A DNA stretch of 64,000 nucleotides, taken from assembly GCA_002479075.1 (NCBI GenBank), contig DLLG01000020.1, positions 448 to 64,447 of the forward strand, read 5' to 3'. Positions 34,339 through 42,626 of the stretch are shown here, one piece after another. The position numbers were made by a program, and so were the translations under genes. Numbering within the stretch: the stretch's first letter is position 1; each line of letters begins with the position of its first letter. Below the pieces are notes generated by a model. The model was not told the DNA's origin. It ran no database searches and saw only the letters and a program-made list of their open reading frames with translations. This DNA comes from Clostridiales bacterium UBA7568. Its GTDB lineage: Bacteria; Bacillota; Clostridia; Oscillospirales; CAG-272.

Positions 34339-34360
34339 GAAACCGCGCAAAGATATGCTT

Positions 34361-34429
34361 TCAGATCAATCCGAAGGCGCTTATCATTCCCTTTGACATA
34401 AATTCCTTTTTCAATTCTGATTTGTTCAT
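34361..34429 (-). CDS. Leader peptide of the ABC exporter operon (22 codons)
   Basis: The ORF starts at the ATG at 34429, seven bases after an excellent AAGGAGGTG, and ends with TGA at 34363-34361. The peptide begins MNKSELKKEFM and ends SAFGLI. Its codons 17-18 contain GCGCC, which can pair with the base of the terminator 5' arm (GGCGC, 34338-34334). It lies downstream of a consensus promoter and upstream of the terminator. A short ORF translated just before a terminator is the plan of ribosome-mediated attenuators, for example bmrB upstream of bmrCD in Bacillus subtilis. The peptide itself has no recognisable function; the sequence around it is the evidence. Confidence 0.7.
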   Translation of the reverse strand: MNKSELKKEFMSKGMISAFGLI

Positions 34430-34479
34430 AACAGCACCTCCTTCTTTCTTTGATTTTTACGGCAAAAGCCGCAGTTGCT

Positions 34480-34508
34480 ATTGTAATACTCCGGTCAGGA
34501 TTTGTCAA
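34480..34508 (-). promoter_or_regulatory. Promoter of the leader ORF and ABC exporter operon
   Basis: TTGACA (34508-34503) and TACAAT (34485-34480) on the minus strand with a 17-bp spacer. Transcription would start near 34473, giving a leader of about 45 bases before the leader ORF with a small CGGC-TTTT-GCCG hairpin. Confidence 0.8.
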
Positions 34509-34548
34509 TAAAAACGGCGATTTTGAAACACAACTGTAACAAAACGGC

Positions 34549-35322
34549 TCAAAAACACGAAATTTCGCATCCCGCAGAGGATATTTCCGTCCGCACCTGA
34601 GGAAAAGCGTCCGAAAGAATTTTCCCCGCAGACGTCACAAACGGCAGAAATTCCGTATGATAATGACCTGCGTCGATAACGCAGAGCCCCCTGTCCGAAG
34701 CCTCGATTGCGGCGTTATAGCCGGAGGCGCCCGTCAGAAAAGCGTCGGCTCCCGCTTTCATCGCCGCAGGGATAAAGCTCTTTCCGTCGCCGCCGCATAT
34801 TGCGACGGTCTCTATCGTCTTTCCCGTGTCCCCGCAGGCAACACAGGGGCAACCGAGAGCGGATTTTATTCTTTTGCAGAAATCCATAACGGTCGTTTTC
34901 TCCGTTTTGCAGAGCCTGCCGCACATCTCTCCTTCTTCGCCGAACGGCGAGACGACGCAAAGCCCGAGGAGCGAAGCAAGCGTATCGTTTATGCCGCCCT
35001 CGCCCGCGTCAAAGCGCGTGTGCAGACTGATAACGGAAACTCCCGCCGAAAACAGCTTCATCGGAACGGCAGCTCCCGCGGCTTCCTCGGAAAGCTGACG
35101 GAGCGGGCGGAATATCAGCGGATGATGGGAGATGATGAGGTCGTATCCGCCTTGTATCGCCTCCTCTGCAACCTTTTGCGTCACATCCAGCGCAAGCAAT
35201 ATCTTTTTGACCTCTTTTGAAGAATCCGGGCAGACCATAAGCCCGTCGTTATCCCAGCTGCACGAAAGCGAGCGGGGGAAAAGCCGATCCAGATGAGAAT
35301 ATATTTGTTTTACGTCAGTCAT
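34549..35322 (-). CDS. Nif3-like dinuclear metal-centre protein (YqfO family)
   Basis: A 257-residue protein of the Nif3 family, which forms a hexamer with two metal ions per subunit. The family has sometimes been annotated as GTP cyclohydrolase I type 2, but its function is not settled. Visible signatures are SWDNDGLMVC near the N-terminus, YDLIISHHPLIFRPLR (metal-binding His pair), VISLHTRFDAGEGGINDTLA and the late VIDAGHYHTEF. It overlaps trmK upstream by 8 bases, a pairing common in Firmicutes. The promoter of the exporter operon begins about 40 bp beyond its stop codon. Confidence 0.93.
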   Translation of the reverse strand: MTDVKQIYSHLDRLFPRSLSCSWDNDGLMVCPDSSKEVKKILLALDVTQKVAEEAIQGGYDLIISHHPLIFRPLRQLSEEAAGAAVPMKLFSAGVSVISLHTRFDAGEGGINDTLASLLGLCVVSPFGEEGEMCGRLCKTEKTTVMDFCKRIKSALGCPCVACGDTGKTIETVAICGGDGKSFIPAAMKAGADAFLTGASGYNAAIEASDRGLCVIDAGHYHTEFLPFVTSAGKILSDAFPQVRTEISSAGCEISCF

Positions 35323-36001
35323 TGCACAAAATCTCCTTTTTCATTTCGTCGATTTCTTTATAAAGCTCCGCCGCACCGGCGTCTCTTCCCGCCTCGGCTT
35401 TCTTTTTAAGCGTCGCGAGGAGCCGCTCGTAATGCTCTGAGCAGAGTGCGGCGTTTTCCTTTTTGTATGTTTCTTCAAACCTTCCCGCATATATCTCCGC
35501 GGGCGAATAATTGCCCTTTTTCCCCGTATAACGCACGGAAAGAACAATGTATACCCTGCCGTCCGCTTTCGCTAGCCGTTCTTCGGCTATTTCAAAACCG
35601 TTTTCGCAGAGATATTCACGCAGGATGTGCGCGTGGGTCATCGGCTGAAGAATCAGGTGCGACCGCCGCGCAACGTAGGAATCCGAAATTATATCCCTTA
35701 TCATTATCCCGCCCATTCCGGCAATCGAAATGTCCGAGGGGGAAAACCCGTCCATACCGCAAAGACCGGGGGTAAGCACCGTACTGATTTTTCCGGAGAG
35801 TCCGTGCTCCGATATGTTTCTTCCCGCATTTTCAAGCGGGTCTTTTCTTATGTCGGACGCTATTGCGGAATCGAGCTTTCCGGCAAGGCAGAGGTATATC
35901 GGCAGGATGGCGTGATCCGTGCCGACGTCGATCAGAAACCTGCCGCAGACAAGCTCTGCGACGGCGGAAAGGCGGGCGTCCGGCTTAAAGAATTTTGTCA
36001 T
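35315..36001 (-). CDS. trmK: tRNA (adenine(22)-N1)-methyltransferase TrmK
   Basis: TrmK methylates N1 of A22 in the D-loop of tRNAs using S-adenosylmethionine. The 228-residue protein starts with the family's typical RLSAVAELV. It shows the Rossmann methyltransferase motif as FLIDVGTDHAILPIYLC (motif I), IASDIRKDPLENAGRNI, and the catalytic-region segment DISIAGMGGIMIRDIIS. The order trmK then nif3 in one operon with overlapping ends is common in Firmicutes and supports both calls. Confidence 0.92.
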   Translation of the reverse strand: MTKFFKPDARLSAVAELVCGRFLIDVGTDHAILPIYLCLAGKLDSAIASDIRKDPLENAGRNISEHGLSGKISTVLTPGLCGMDGFSPSDISIAGMGGIMIRDIISDSYVARRSHLILQPMTHAHILREYLCENGFEIAEERLAKADGRVYIVLSVRYTGKKGNYSPAEIYAGRFEETYKKENAALCSEHYERLLATLKKKAEAGRDAGAAELYKEIDEMKKEILCND

Positions 36002-36067
36002 AATTCTCCTTTATAAAATTTTCCCCCGAGCCTTTCGGGATTCGGGGGAAAACTTCTGATTTTCTGA

Positions 36068-36271
36068 TTATTTCTTGTTTGCAACAGCCGCATTGAGCTT
36101 CTTTACAAGCTCGTCTGCGTCGGTTCCGTGAACGGCGCAAGCCTGCTCGATCGTTTCGCCTCTGGACATCGGGCAACCGAGGCAATGCATACCGATCTCA
36201 AAGAAAAACTCTGCCGTTTCGGGAGCGAAATCAAGAACGTCGCCGATGACGGACTGCTTTGTAATTTCCAT
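36068..36271 (-). CDS. DUF1858 domain protein
   Basis: A 67-residue protein matching the DUF1858 family: VIGDVLDFAPETAEFFFEIGMHCLGCPMSRGETIEQACAVHGTDADELVKKLN. The CxxC pair (CLGC) is typical and may bind metal or an iron-sulfur cluster; the family is found near hybrid-cluster proteins and in anaerobes. The function is unknown. It is a single gene; the 345-bp gap to the next gene (36272-36616) carries divergent promoter sequence and no further ORF that I can support. Confidence 0.88.
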   Translation of the reverse strand: MEITKQSVIGDVLDFAPETAEFFFEIGMHCLGCPMSRGETIEQACAVHGTDADELVKKLNAAVANKK

Positions 36272-36511
36272 AATAAATACCTCCGCAATTATTTTTGCGA
36301 TTTAATTATATAGCCATATCCGCTTTTTGTCAATAGAGCGGGGCAAAACAAAGGTATTTTTCCCCGCTCGGACGACTGTTATGTTTCCGGAAGCGAAAAA
36401 TCGGCTTTTCGGGCTGAAAACGGCGGAATAGAACGAGATTATGTAAAAAATTCACAAATATAAATTATCTTTTTCTGCCAATATGCCGAATGTCAAAAAA
36501 TCAAATTTGTC

Positions 36512-36540
36512 TTGATAATTTCTCACAAAAGTTATATAAT
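36512..36540 (+). promoter_or_regulatory. Promoter of the EF-G-like gene
   Basis: TTGATA (36512-36517) and TATAAT (36535-36540) with a 17-bp spacer, about 75 bp upstream of the ATG at 36617. Confidence 0.75.
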
Positions 36541-36616
36541 ATATATGTTGATTTTTTGTTATTCTGTTCAAAAAAACGGAACACGAAGCCAAACAATATT
36601 ATTAAGGAGTAAATAT

Positions 36617-38695
36617 ATGGGAAAAGTACTTACAAAAGACATCCGCAACGTATGCCTTCTCGGTCACAGCGCCGACGGTAAAACGTCTCTTGCGGAGGCA
36701 ATGCTTTATCTTACGAAAGGAACAGACCGTCTCGGCAATCCGACAGACGGAAACACCGTCTGCGATTACGATCCCGAGGAGATCAAGCGCGGCTTCTCTC
36801 TTTCGGCATCGATTGCTCCGGTTAATTATAAAGGTACGAAGATAAACATAATAGACACTCCCGGATACCTCGATTTTTCCGGAGAGGTTGTTCAGGCTCT
36901 CAGAGTTACCGGCGCTGCGCTCATCGTTGTAAACGCAAAAGCGGGCGTTGAAGTCGGAACGGAGATCGCTTGGAGAAACGTTACGGATCGTCACGTTCCG
37001 AGAGCATTCTTCATCAATAAATGCGATGATCCCGAAGCCCGCTTCGGTCACGTTTTCAAAGAGCTTCACGAAATGTTCGGAAACAGCGTGTGCCCCGTTG
37101 TCATCCCCGTTCTCAAGGGCGATGATATTGTCGGTCTTCTCGATCTTATCGATATGAAGGCTGTCGGCTTTGGCAAGGGCAATGCAGGCAAGGAGATTGC
37201 AATTCCCGAAGAAAACAACGAAAGAATTGAAAAATTCCGCGAAATGCTGATGGAATCCATCGCCGAAACAAGCGACGAGCTTATGGAAAAATATTTCGGC
37301 GGCGAAGAAATCACAAGAGAAGAAGCCCTCAAAGCGGTTCACGAAGGCGTCCGCACAGGCTCGATCTCTCCCGTGCTCTGCGGCTCGGCAACAAACCTCT
37401 GCGGAATCGAGTCCCTTATGGACTTCATCGTCGATACGTTCCCGAATCCCCTCTTCCATAAGGGCGAGATCGTTACGGACGACGACGGCACAGAACACAC
37501 AACAACTATGAGCGAAGACGGCGCACCCTCCATCTTCGTATTCAAGACAATCGCAGACCCGTTCGTCGGTAAAATGTCGTTCTTCAAGGTTATGAACGGC
37601 GAACTCAAGAGCGGAACCGAGCTCAAGAACCTCAGAACGGATCAGACGGAAAAATTTGCTCATATCTATACAATCTGCGGCAAAAAGCAGACAGAGGTCG
37701 ATTCTCTCTGCTGCGGCGACATCGGCGTTACGGCGAAGCTCGCAAACACAAACACAAACGACACCCTCTCCGCAGATCCCGCTGCAAAGCCCTATAAGAA
37801 GATCGTTTATCCCGAATCCTTCTATCAGAGAGCAATCATCTCCAAGGGCAAGGGCGAGGAAGACAAGATTGCGCAGGGTATCGCAAGACTTATTGAAGAA
37901 GATCCCTCAATCAAGTATGAAAACAACGCGGAAACAAAGCAGATGCTCGTTTCCGGCCAGGGCGACATTCATATCGACGTTATCGTTTCCAAGCTGAAAT
38001 CCCGTTTCGGCGTTTCCGTTGATCTCGAACAGCCCAAGGTTGCATACAGAGAGACGATCAGAGGCCGCAGCGACGTTCAGGGCAAGCATAAGAAACAGTC
38101 CGGCGGTCACGGTCAGTACGGCGACGTTCGCATCCGTTTCTCCCCCGGCGAAACAGAAGGACTTACCTTTGAAGTATCCGTTGTCGGCGGTACGGTTCCG
38201 AAGAACTTCAACCCCGCAGTCGAAAAGGGACTTCTCGAATCAATGCAGAAGGGCGTTCTCGCAGGTTACCCCGTTGTTTACCTGAAAGCAGACCTCTATG
38301 ACGGTTCGTATCACCCCGTTGACTCTTCGGAAATGGCGTTCAAGATTGCCGCTTCTCTTGCATATAAGGAAGGCCTTATGAAGGCTAACCCCGTTCTCCT
38401 TGAGCCAGTTGCAAACGTCAAGGTGTACGCTCCCTCCGATATGCTCGGCGATATTATGTCCGCTTTCACAAAGCGCAGAGGCAGAGTTCTCGGTATGACG
38501 CCGACAGAAAGAAAGGGCGAGCAGATGCTCGAAGCTGAAGCTCCGATCGCAGAAATGTCCGACTTTGCAATTCAGCTCCGCGCTATCACGCAGGGCAGAG
38601 GCACATATACAATGAAGTTTGAACGCTATGAGGACGTTCCTCAGATGGTTGCAGACAAGATCATTGCAGAAGCCAAAGCAAACGCAGACGAATAA
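36617..38695 (+). CDS. Elongation factor G-like translational GTPase
   Basis: I place the start at the ATG at 36617, seven bases after AAGGAG, giving 692 residues, the length of EF-G. The GTPase domain is present, but its G1 loop reads GHSADGKTS instead of the usual AHIDAGKTT of EF-G, G3 is DTPGYLD, and G4 is NKCD instead of NKMD. Domains II-V are recognisable, with GQGDIHIDVIVSKLKSRFGV and GRGTYTMKFERYEDVP near the end. It is therefore an EF-G paralogue, probably not the main fusA, which would be expected beside rpsL/rpsG/tuf. Roles proposed for such paralogues include translocation under stress and ribosome recycling. A terminator follows directly. Confidence 0.88.
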   Translation: MGKVLTKDIRNVCLLGHSADGKTSLAEAMLYLTKGTDRLGNPTDGNTVCDYDPEEIKRGFSLSASIAPVNYKGTKINIIDTPGYLDFSGEVVQALRVTGAALIVVNAKAGVEVGTEIAWRNVTDRHVPRAFFINKCDDPEARFGHVFKELHEMFGNSVCPVVIPVLKGDDIVGLLDLIDMKAVGFGKGNAGKEIAIPEENNERIEKFREMLMESIAETSDELMEKYFGGEEITREEALKAVHEGVRTGSISPVLCGSATNLCGIESLMDFIVDTFPNPLFHKGEIVTDDDGTEHTTTMSEDGAPSIFVFKTIADPFVGKMSFFKVMNGELKSGTELKNLRTDQTEKFAHIYTICGKKQTEVDSLCCGDIGVTAKLANTNTNDTLSADPAAKPYKKIVYPESFYQRAIISKGKGEEDKIAQGIARLIEEDPSIKYENNAETKQMLVSGQGDIHIDVIVSKLKSRFGVSVDLEQPKVAYRETIRGRSDVQGKHKKQSGGHGQYGDVRIRFSPGETEGLTFEVSVVGGTVPKNFNPAVEKGLLESMQKGVLAGYPVVYLKADLYDGSYHPVDSSEMAFKIAASLAYKEGLMKANPVLLEPVANVKVYAPSDMLGDIMSAFTKRRGRVLGMTPTERKGEQMLEAEAPIAEMSDFAIQLRAITQGRGTYTMKFERYEDVPQMVADKIIAEAKANADE

Positions 38696-38700
38696 AAAAC

Positions 38701-38729
38701 AAGAGCCGCCCCTTTCGGGCGGCTCTTTT
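38701..38729 (+). terminator. Intrinsic terminator after the EF-G-like gene
   Basis: The 11-bp stem AAGAGCCGCCC with GGGCGGCTCTT (38701-38711 and 38717-38727) has a 5-nt loop and a short T run. The stretch from here to 38857 has no supported gene. Confidence 0.85.
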
Positions 38730-38857
38730 ATCGGAGAAAGAATAACGGAGCAGGGAGACTTTGATCGCATTTTATCGGATATTTATGTGCAAAAATCAAA
38801 GCGGACGGCACTCCTGAAAAGTTCCGCCTTTCCCCTCCGTTTTTTCATTTTTATATC

Positions 38858-38884
38858 AAAAACCCTCGCCGAAGCGAGGGTTTT
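38858..38884 (-). terminator. Intrinsic terminator after murA
   Basis: The 11-bp stem AAAACCCTCGC with GCGAGGGTTTT (38859-38869 and 38874-38884) has a T run on the minus strand (38862-38858). It lies just past the murA stop codon at 38888. Confidence 0.88.
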
Positions 38885-38887
38885 GTT

Positions 38888-40171
38888 TCAGCCTGTTTTC
38901 ATATCGGCGTCGTCCGGCGTGTTTATCTTTCTGATTCTTGCGCCGAGCGAGCGAAGCTTTGAGACAATATCGTCATAGCCCCGTTCTATGTAATGAACGT
39001 CTTCGATCTCCGTTCTTCCGGAAGCGGCGAGTCCGGCAATTATCATAGCGGCGCCCGCCCTCAGGTCAACAGCCCTCACGCACGCTCCCGTAAGAGCCCC
39101 GCCTTCGACGACGGCGGTCTTTCCGTCAACCTTGATTGAAGCTCCCATTCTGCGGAGCTCGTCAACATAGCGGAAGCGTCCGTCCCAGATTGTTTCGGAA
39201 AGATGGCTCGTACCGCTTGCAAGGCACATAAGAGTTGCTATCTGCGGGTTCATATCCGTCGGGAAGCCGGGATAAGGAAGCGTTTTGACGTTTGCCGCAA
39301 GCAATTCGCCCCTGCGGGTAACCATAACCGCCTCATCGTATTCCTCAACCTCCGCGCCCATCTCGCAGACCTTTGCGGTTATCGCTTCAAGGTGCTTGGG
39401 GATAACATTGTCTATATATACCCTGCCGCCCGTCGCCGCCGTCGCAACCATAAACGTTCCCGCCTCAATCATATCGGGAATGATGCTGTATGTGCAGCCG
39501 TGCAGCTTTTCAACGCCTTTTACCTTTATAACATCCGTGCCGGCGCCCGTAATATTTGCGCCGCAGAAGTTCAGAAAGTTTGCAAGGTCAACTATATGCG
39601 GCTCCTTTGCGGCGTTTTCGATAACGGTCAATCCGTCGCAAAGAACAGCGGCAATCATCGTATTTATCGTTGCGCCGACTGTCACGCAGTCAAAAAATAT
39701 GTTTGCGCTTTTGAGCCCGCCGTCCGTTACGGCTTCAAGACAGCCCCCCGCAACGTTTACCGTCGCTCCCATTGCCGCAAATGCTTTTATATGCTGATCT
39801 ATCGGGCGCGAGCCGAAGTCGCAGCCGCCGGGCAAACCGACCTTTGCCGAGCCGAAACGGGCAAGGCAAGCTCCCGCAAGATAATACGAAGCACGCATTT
39901 TCCTTGCCAGCTCAAACGGCACAACCTTGTTTTTGACCCTTCTTGTATCTATTTCAACCGCATTTCTGCCGACGGCGCGCACCTTTGCGCCGATGCTCGA
40001 AAGCATCTCAAGCGACTGTCTTACGTCGCTTATACCGGGAAGATTCTCTATTATACAGACGTCGCCCGTTGTTATGCAGGCAAAAAGCACGGCAACAGCG
40101 GCATTTTTCATCCCGCTTATCTCAACCTTGCCGCAGAGCTCCGCGCCCCCGTCAATAACTATCTTTTCCAT
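38888..40171 (-). CDS. murA: UDP-N-acetylglucosamine 1-carboxyvinyltransferase
   Basis: MurA transfers enolpyruvate from PEP to UDP-GlcNAc, the first committed step of peptidoglycan synthesis. The 427 residues match the family. KNAAVAVL (K22, N23) near the N-terminus and the reactive Cys117 in LPGGCDFGSRPIDQH, the residue alkylated by fosfomycin, are both present, so the enzyme should be fosfomycin-sensitive in principle. The gene lies 80 bp downstream of yycI on the same strand, so it may be co-expressed with the wal operon that monitors cell-wall synthesis. Confidence 0.97.
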   Translation of the reverse strand: MEKIVIDGGAELCGKVEISGMKNAAVAVLFACITTGDVCIIENLPGISDVRQSLEMLSSIGAKVRAVGRNAVEIDTRRVKNKVVPFELARKMRASYYLAGACLARFGSAKVGLPGGCDFGSRPIDQHIKAFAAMGATVNVAGGCLEAVTDGGLKSANIFFDCVTVGATINTMIAAVLCDGLTVIENAAKEPHIVDLANFLNFCGANITGAGTDVIKVKGVEKLHGCTYSIIPDMIEAGTFMVATAATGGRVYIDNVIPKHLEAITAKVCEMGAEVEEYDEAVMVTRRGELLAANVKTLPYPGFPTDMNPQIATLMCLASGTSHLSETIWDGRFRYVDELRRMGASIKVDGKTAVVEGGALTGACVRAVDLRAGAAMIIAGLAASGRTEIEDVHYIERGYDDIVSKLRSLGARIRKINTPDDADMKTG

Positions 40172-40251
40172 AAGTCTCAGCCTTTCTTTCGGTTCGGAAA
40201 GAGTTCCTTTATAAATTATATTGTTTCATACGACAAATTGCAACAGTTTTT

Positions 40252-41187
40252 TTATTTTTTCATTCCGTCCGTCAGATTATAGCTGTTGACGGTACCGTCC
40301 GAATATACCAGATTGATGACGGGAACATAAAATTCCGTTCCGTCTGCGGAGCGATACGCATCGTATGAGTAATAAAGCATTGAGAGCGTCAGCTGTATCT
40401 TTTTTGCGGCGGGATCCTTTTGCTGCTGCGCGGAAAAATATTCGCCTGCCCAGCGTTTTTCGTCAAACAATACCGTCAGAAGATCGGCGCAGTCCGCCTT
40501 GAGCTTTTCGTCCGGCAAAAGAAGCGAAAAATTTCCCTCTCCGGAAACGATGTTCCCGCTCGCGTCCGTCAGCATATAAAAAGCGTTTGATGACTGCACC
40601 CCGCCGATATATTGCAGAAACATCGCCGCGTAACAACCGTCGTCCGTTACGAAAAGGCGATACAGCTTTGCATCTGTTTTTTCCGCCTTTCTGTTCTGCG
40701 AAAGCGAATTGATCTTTTCAATCGGCATCGCTTTTTTCATAGCCGCTTCAAGCTTTTCCGTATATTCGTCGAGTATGAATATCTGCCTTGCCCTGCTCGA
40801 ATCTATGATCTGTCTCGGCATTTCCGTTTCTCCGTCGCGACGGTATTCAAAGCCGCCGTCTCCGAAAAAGCAATATGTTCCGCTTGCCGTTTTTGCAACG
40901 TATTTGCCGTCGTCCGCTTCGGCGGAGCCGAACACTTCCCTGACAGCCTCCTTGGTCGCCCCGTCTTTATATTCTCTTTTATACACAGGAAGCGAGACCT
41001 TCTTTGCGCGCAGATAGCTTTCTTCGATATATATCCCGCTCTCGGACATAAGCGCCCTGACGGAAGCTATCTCACTTTCCGAATAATAATGCGCCCTTTT
41101 ATACTGCCGATTTACCTCGATCCCGAAGAAAATATTCATTATAATAAGCACGACTATCGCAAACGTCTTGAGATTTTTCCAGCTCAT
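40252..41187 (-). CDS. yycI: YycI-like regulator of the WalRK system
   Basis: A 311-residue protein with one N-terminal membrane segment (residues 5-24, MSWKNLKTFAIVVLIIMNIFFG) and an extracytoplasmic domain. The N-terminus and the position directly after yycH and walRK identify it as YycI (WalI), which with YycH binds WalK and modulates its activity. The extracytoplasmic part is divergent, as is usual for this family. It overlaps yycH by four bases (ATGA type), so the two are translationally coupled. Confidence comes from synteny as much as from sequence. Confidence 0.82.
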   Translation of the reverse strand: MSWKNLKTFAIVVLIIMNIFFGIEVNRQYKRAHYYSESEIASVRALMSESGIYIEESYLRAKKVSLPVYKREYKDGATKEAVREVFGSAEADDGKYVAKTASGTYCFFGDGGFEYRRDGETEMPRQIIDSSRARQIFILDEYTEKLEAAMKKAMPIEKINSLSQNRKAEKTDAKLYRLFVTDDGCYAAMFLQYIGGVQSSNAFYMLTDASGNIVSGEGNFSLLLPDEKLKADCADLLTVLFDEKRWAGEYFSAQQQKDPAAKKIQLTLSMLYYSYDAYRSADGTEFYVPVINLVYSDGTVNSYNLTDGMKK

Positions 41188-42599
41188 TTCCCGCTTTCCT
41201 CCGTCGCCTTTGCAAACAGCCAGACCGCGCCGACAGATTTTTCTCCGTCTCCCGCGACGTAAAACGGCACAAGCCTGCCGTCTCCCGTTTGCTCATATTT
41301 ATAAAGCTCCTCATACCATCTTCTCGGGCACAAGCCGAACCTCTTTGTCGATTGCAGAGTATATATTCCGATCTCTGCGGAGACGAGCCTGTCGCCGACA
41401 AAATCAAAGCGGAGAAGATCGGCTCTGCCGTCAAAAACGGAAACGTTATTACATTCGTATCCGAAGGCGACCTCCGTGCTTTCACCGTTTTTATAAACGC
41501 CGACAAGCCTGATATTTTCCGCATCGCAAAGACCGGATGCCTTCAGAAGCCGGAGCGCCGCGCCGATATAATCATAAACCGTGCTGCTTTCGGAATAAGA
41601 ATTGACCCTCACCCCGCTCGCATCGCCCGTTGCCGTATAGACGAGCTTTCCTTCGCGATACAGCTTGATATTATGCCCTTCCTCAATATACGAAACGGCA
41701 CCGTCGCTTTCCTCATACCTGACAGCCTTTTCATAATTTATTCCGAACGCTCCCGCGGCGCGGGATATTTCGCCCTCGCTCGACGTTATATCTTTTTTCA
41801 GGATAAAGACCTCCGGCGCAGACATACTTTCCGTCTTTATATCCATCCCGGAAAAACAGCTTCCTCCCCCGAACTCAAAGGAAAACGCCCCCGATGTATT
41901 ATATGAAAAAATTCTTTCTCTGTTAAAATAGGTATCCGAGAACCCTTGCGGAACCGAGGTTGTCTCGAAAAGGTAATACTCTCCGTGACGGTTTCTCGTG
42001 ACAACGGAAAACGCATAAAGCCTTGTTATGGTCTTTTCCCCGTATATATCCGTAATCTCGATTTCCTTCGGGTCGCCGCAGGGGAAAATTATCAGCTCGC
42101 TTATATTCTCCCCGCCGATGCCGTCGGAAATGGCGTCCGGAAACGTCATATAATATATAACCGAGCGCGGAAGCTCGCCGCAAAAGCTCATATAGACGTT
42201 GTCCATTTCAAGCGCCTGCTGCCAGAGCGCCTCCCCCGCTTCATAAGAGAGCGCAGTCGTCTCTCCCTTTTCCCCAAAGGTGTCCGCAAAATAAGCGGAA
42301 AGGTTTATATAGAGGTTTTTGACCGTCGCTTCCGACGTATCCGAGAACATACCGATATGCTCCCCCTCCGCAGAGCTTATGCCGATGAACTCCGGGACAA
42401 TATGCTCCGGAGAAAAATATTTTGAATACTCGCTTTTTGACGACTGTCGTTTAAGATCCGCCATCATAGACTTTGTGAAGTCCTCGCGGCTGACCTGTCC
42501 GAAGCCGAAAATGAACACCGTGCAAAGGCAGATAAGCGACACGAGAAGCGCCGCAACGGTTGCGGTTTTTATAAGCTCCAAGGCTCTGCTCTTTTTCAT
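41184..42599 (-). CDS. yycH: YycH-like regulator of the WalRK system
   Basis: A 471-residue protein with a single N-terminal membrane segment (about residues 10-34) and a long extracytoplasmic region of tandem beta-rich domains. It follows walK by 27 bp and overlaps yycI by four bases, the standard walRK-yycH-yycI order of Firmicutes. The start is the ATG at 42599 after AAAGGGG. In Bacillus, YycH and YycI form a membrane complex that restrains the kinase. Sequence divergence is high, so the assignment rests on topology, length and gene order. Confidence 0.82.
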   Translation of the reverse strand: MKKSRALELIKTATVAALLVSLICLCTVFIFGFGQVSREDFTKSMMADLKRQSSKSEYSKYFSPEHIVPEFIGISSAEGEHIGMFSDTSEATVKNLYINLSAYFADTFGEKGETTALSYEAGEALWQQALEMDNVYMSFCGELPRSVIYYMTFPDAISDGIGGENISELIIFPCGDPKEIEITDIYGEKTITRLYAFSVVTRNRHGEYYLFETTSVPQGFSDTYFNRERIFSYNTSGAFSFEFGGGSCFSGMDIKTESMSAPEVFILKKDITSSEGEISRAAGAFGINYEKAVRYEESDGAVSYIEEGHNIKLYREGKLVYTATGDASGVRVNSYSESSTVYDYIGAALRLLKASGLCDAENIRLVGVYKNGESTEVAFGYECNNVSVFDGRADLLRFDFVGDRLVSAEIGIYTLQSTKRFGLCPRRWYEELYKYEQTGDGRLVPFYVAGDGEKSVGAVWLFAKATEESGK

Positions 42600-42626
42600 T
42601 TTCGCTTATCCCCTTTCTTCTGAATT

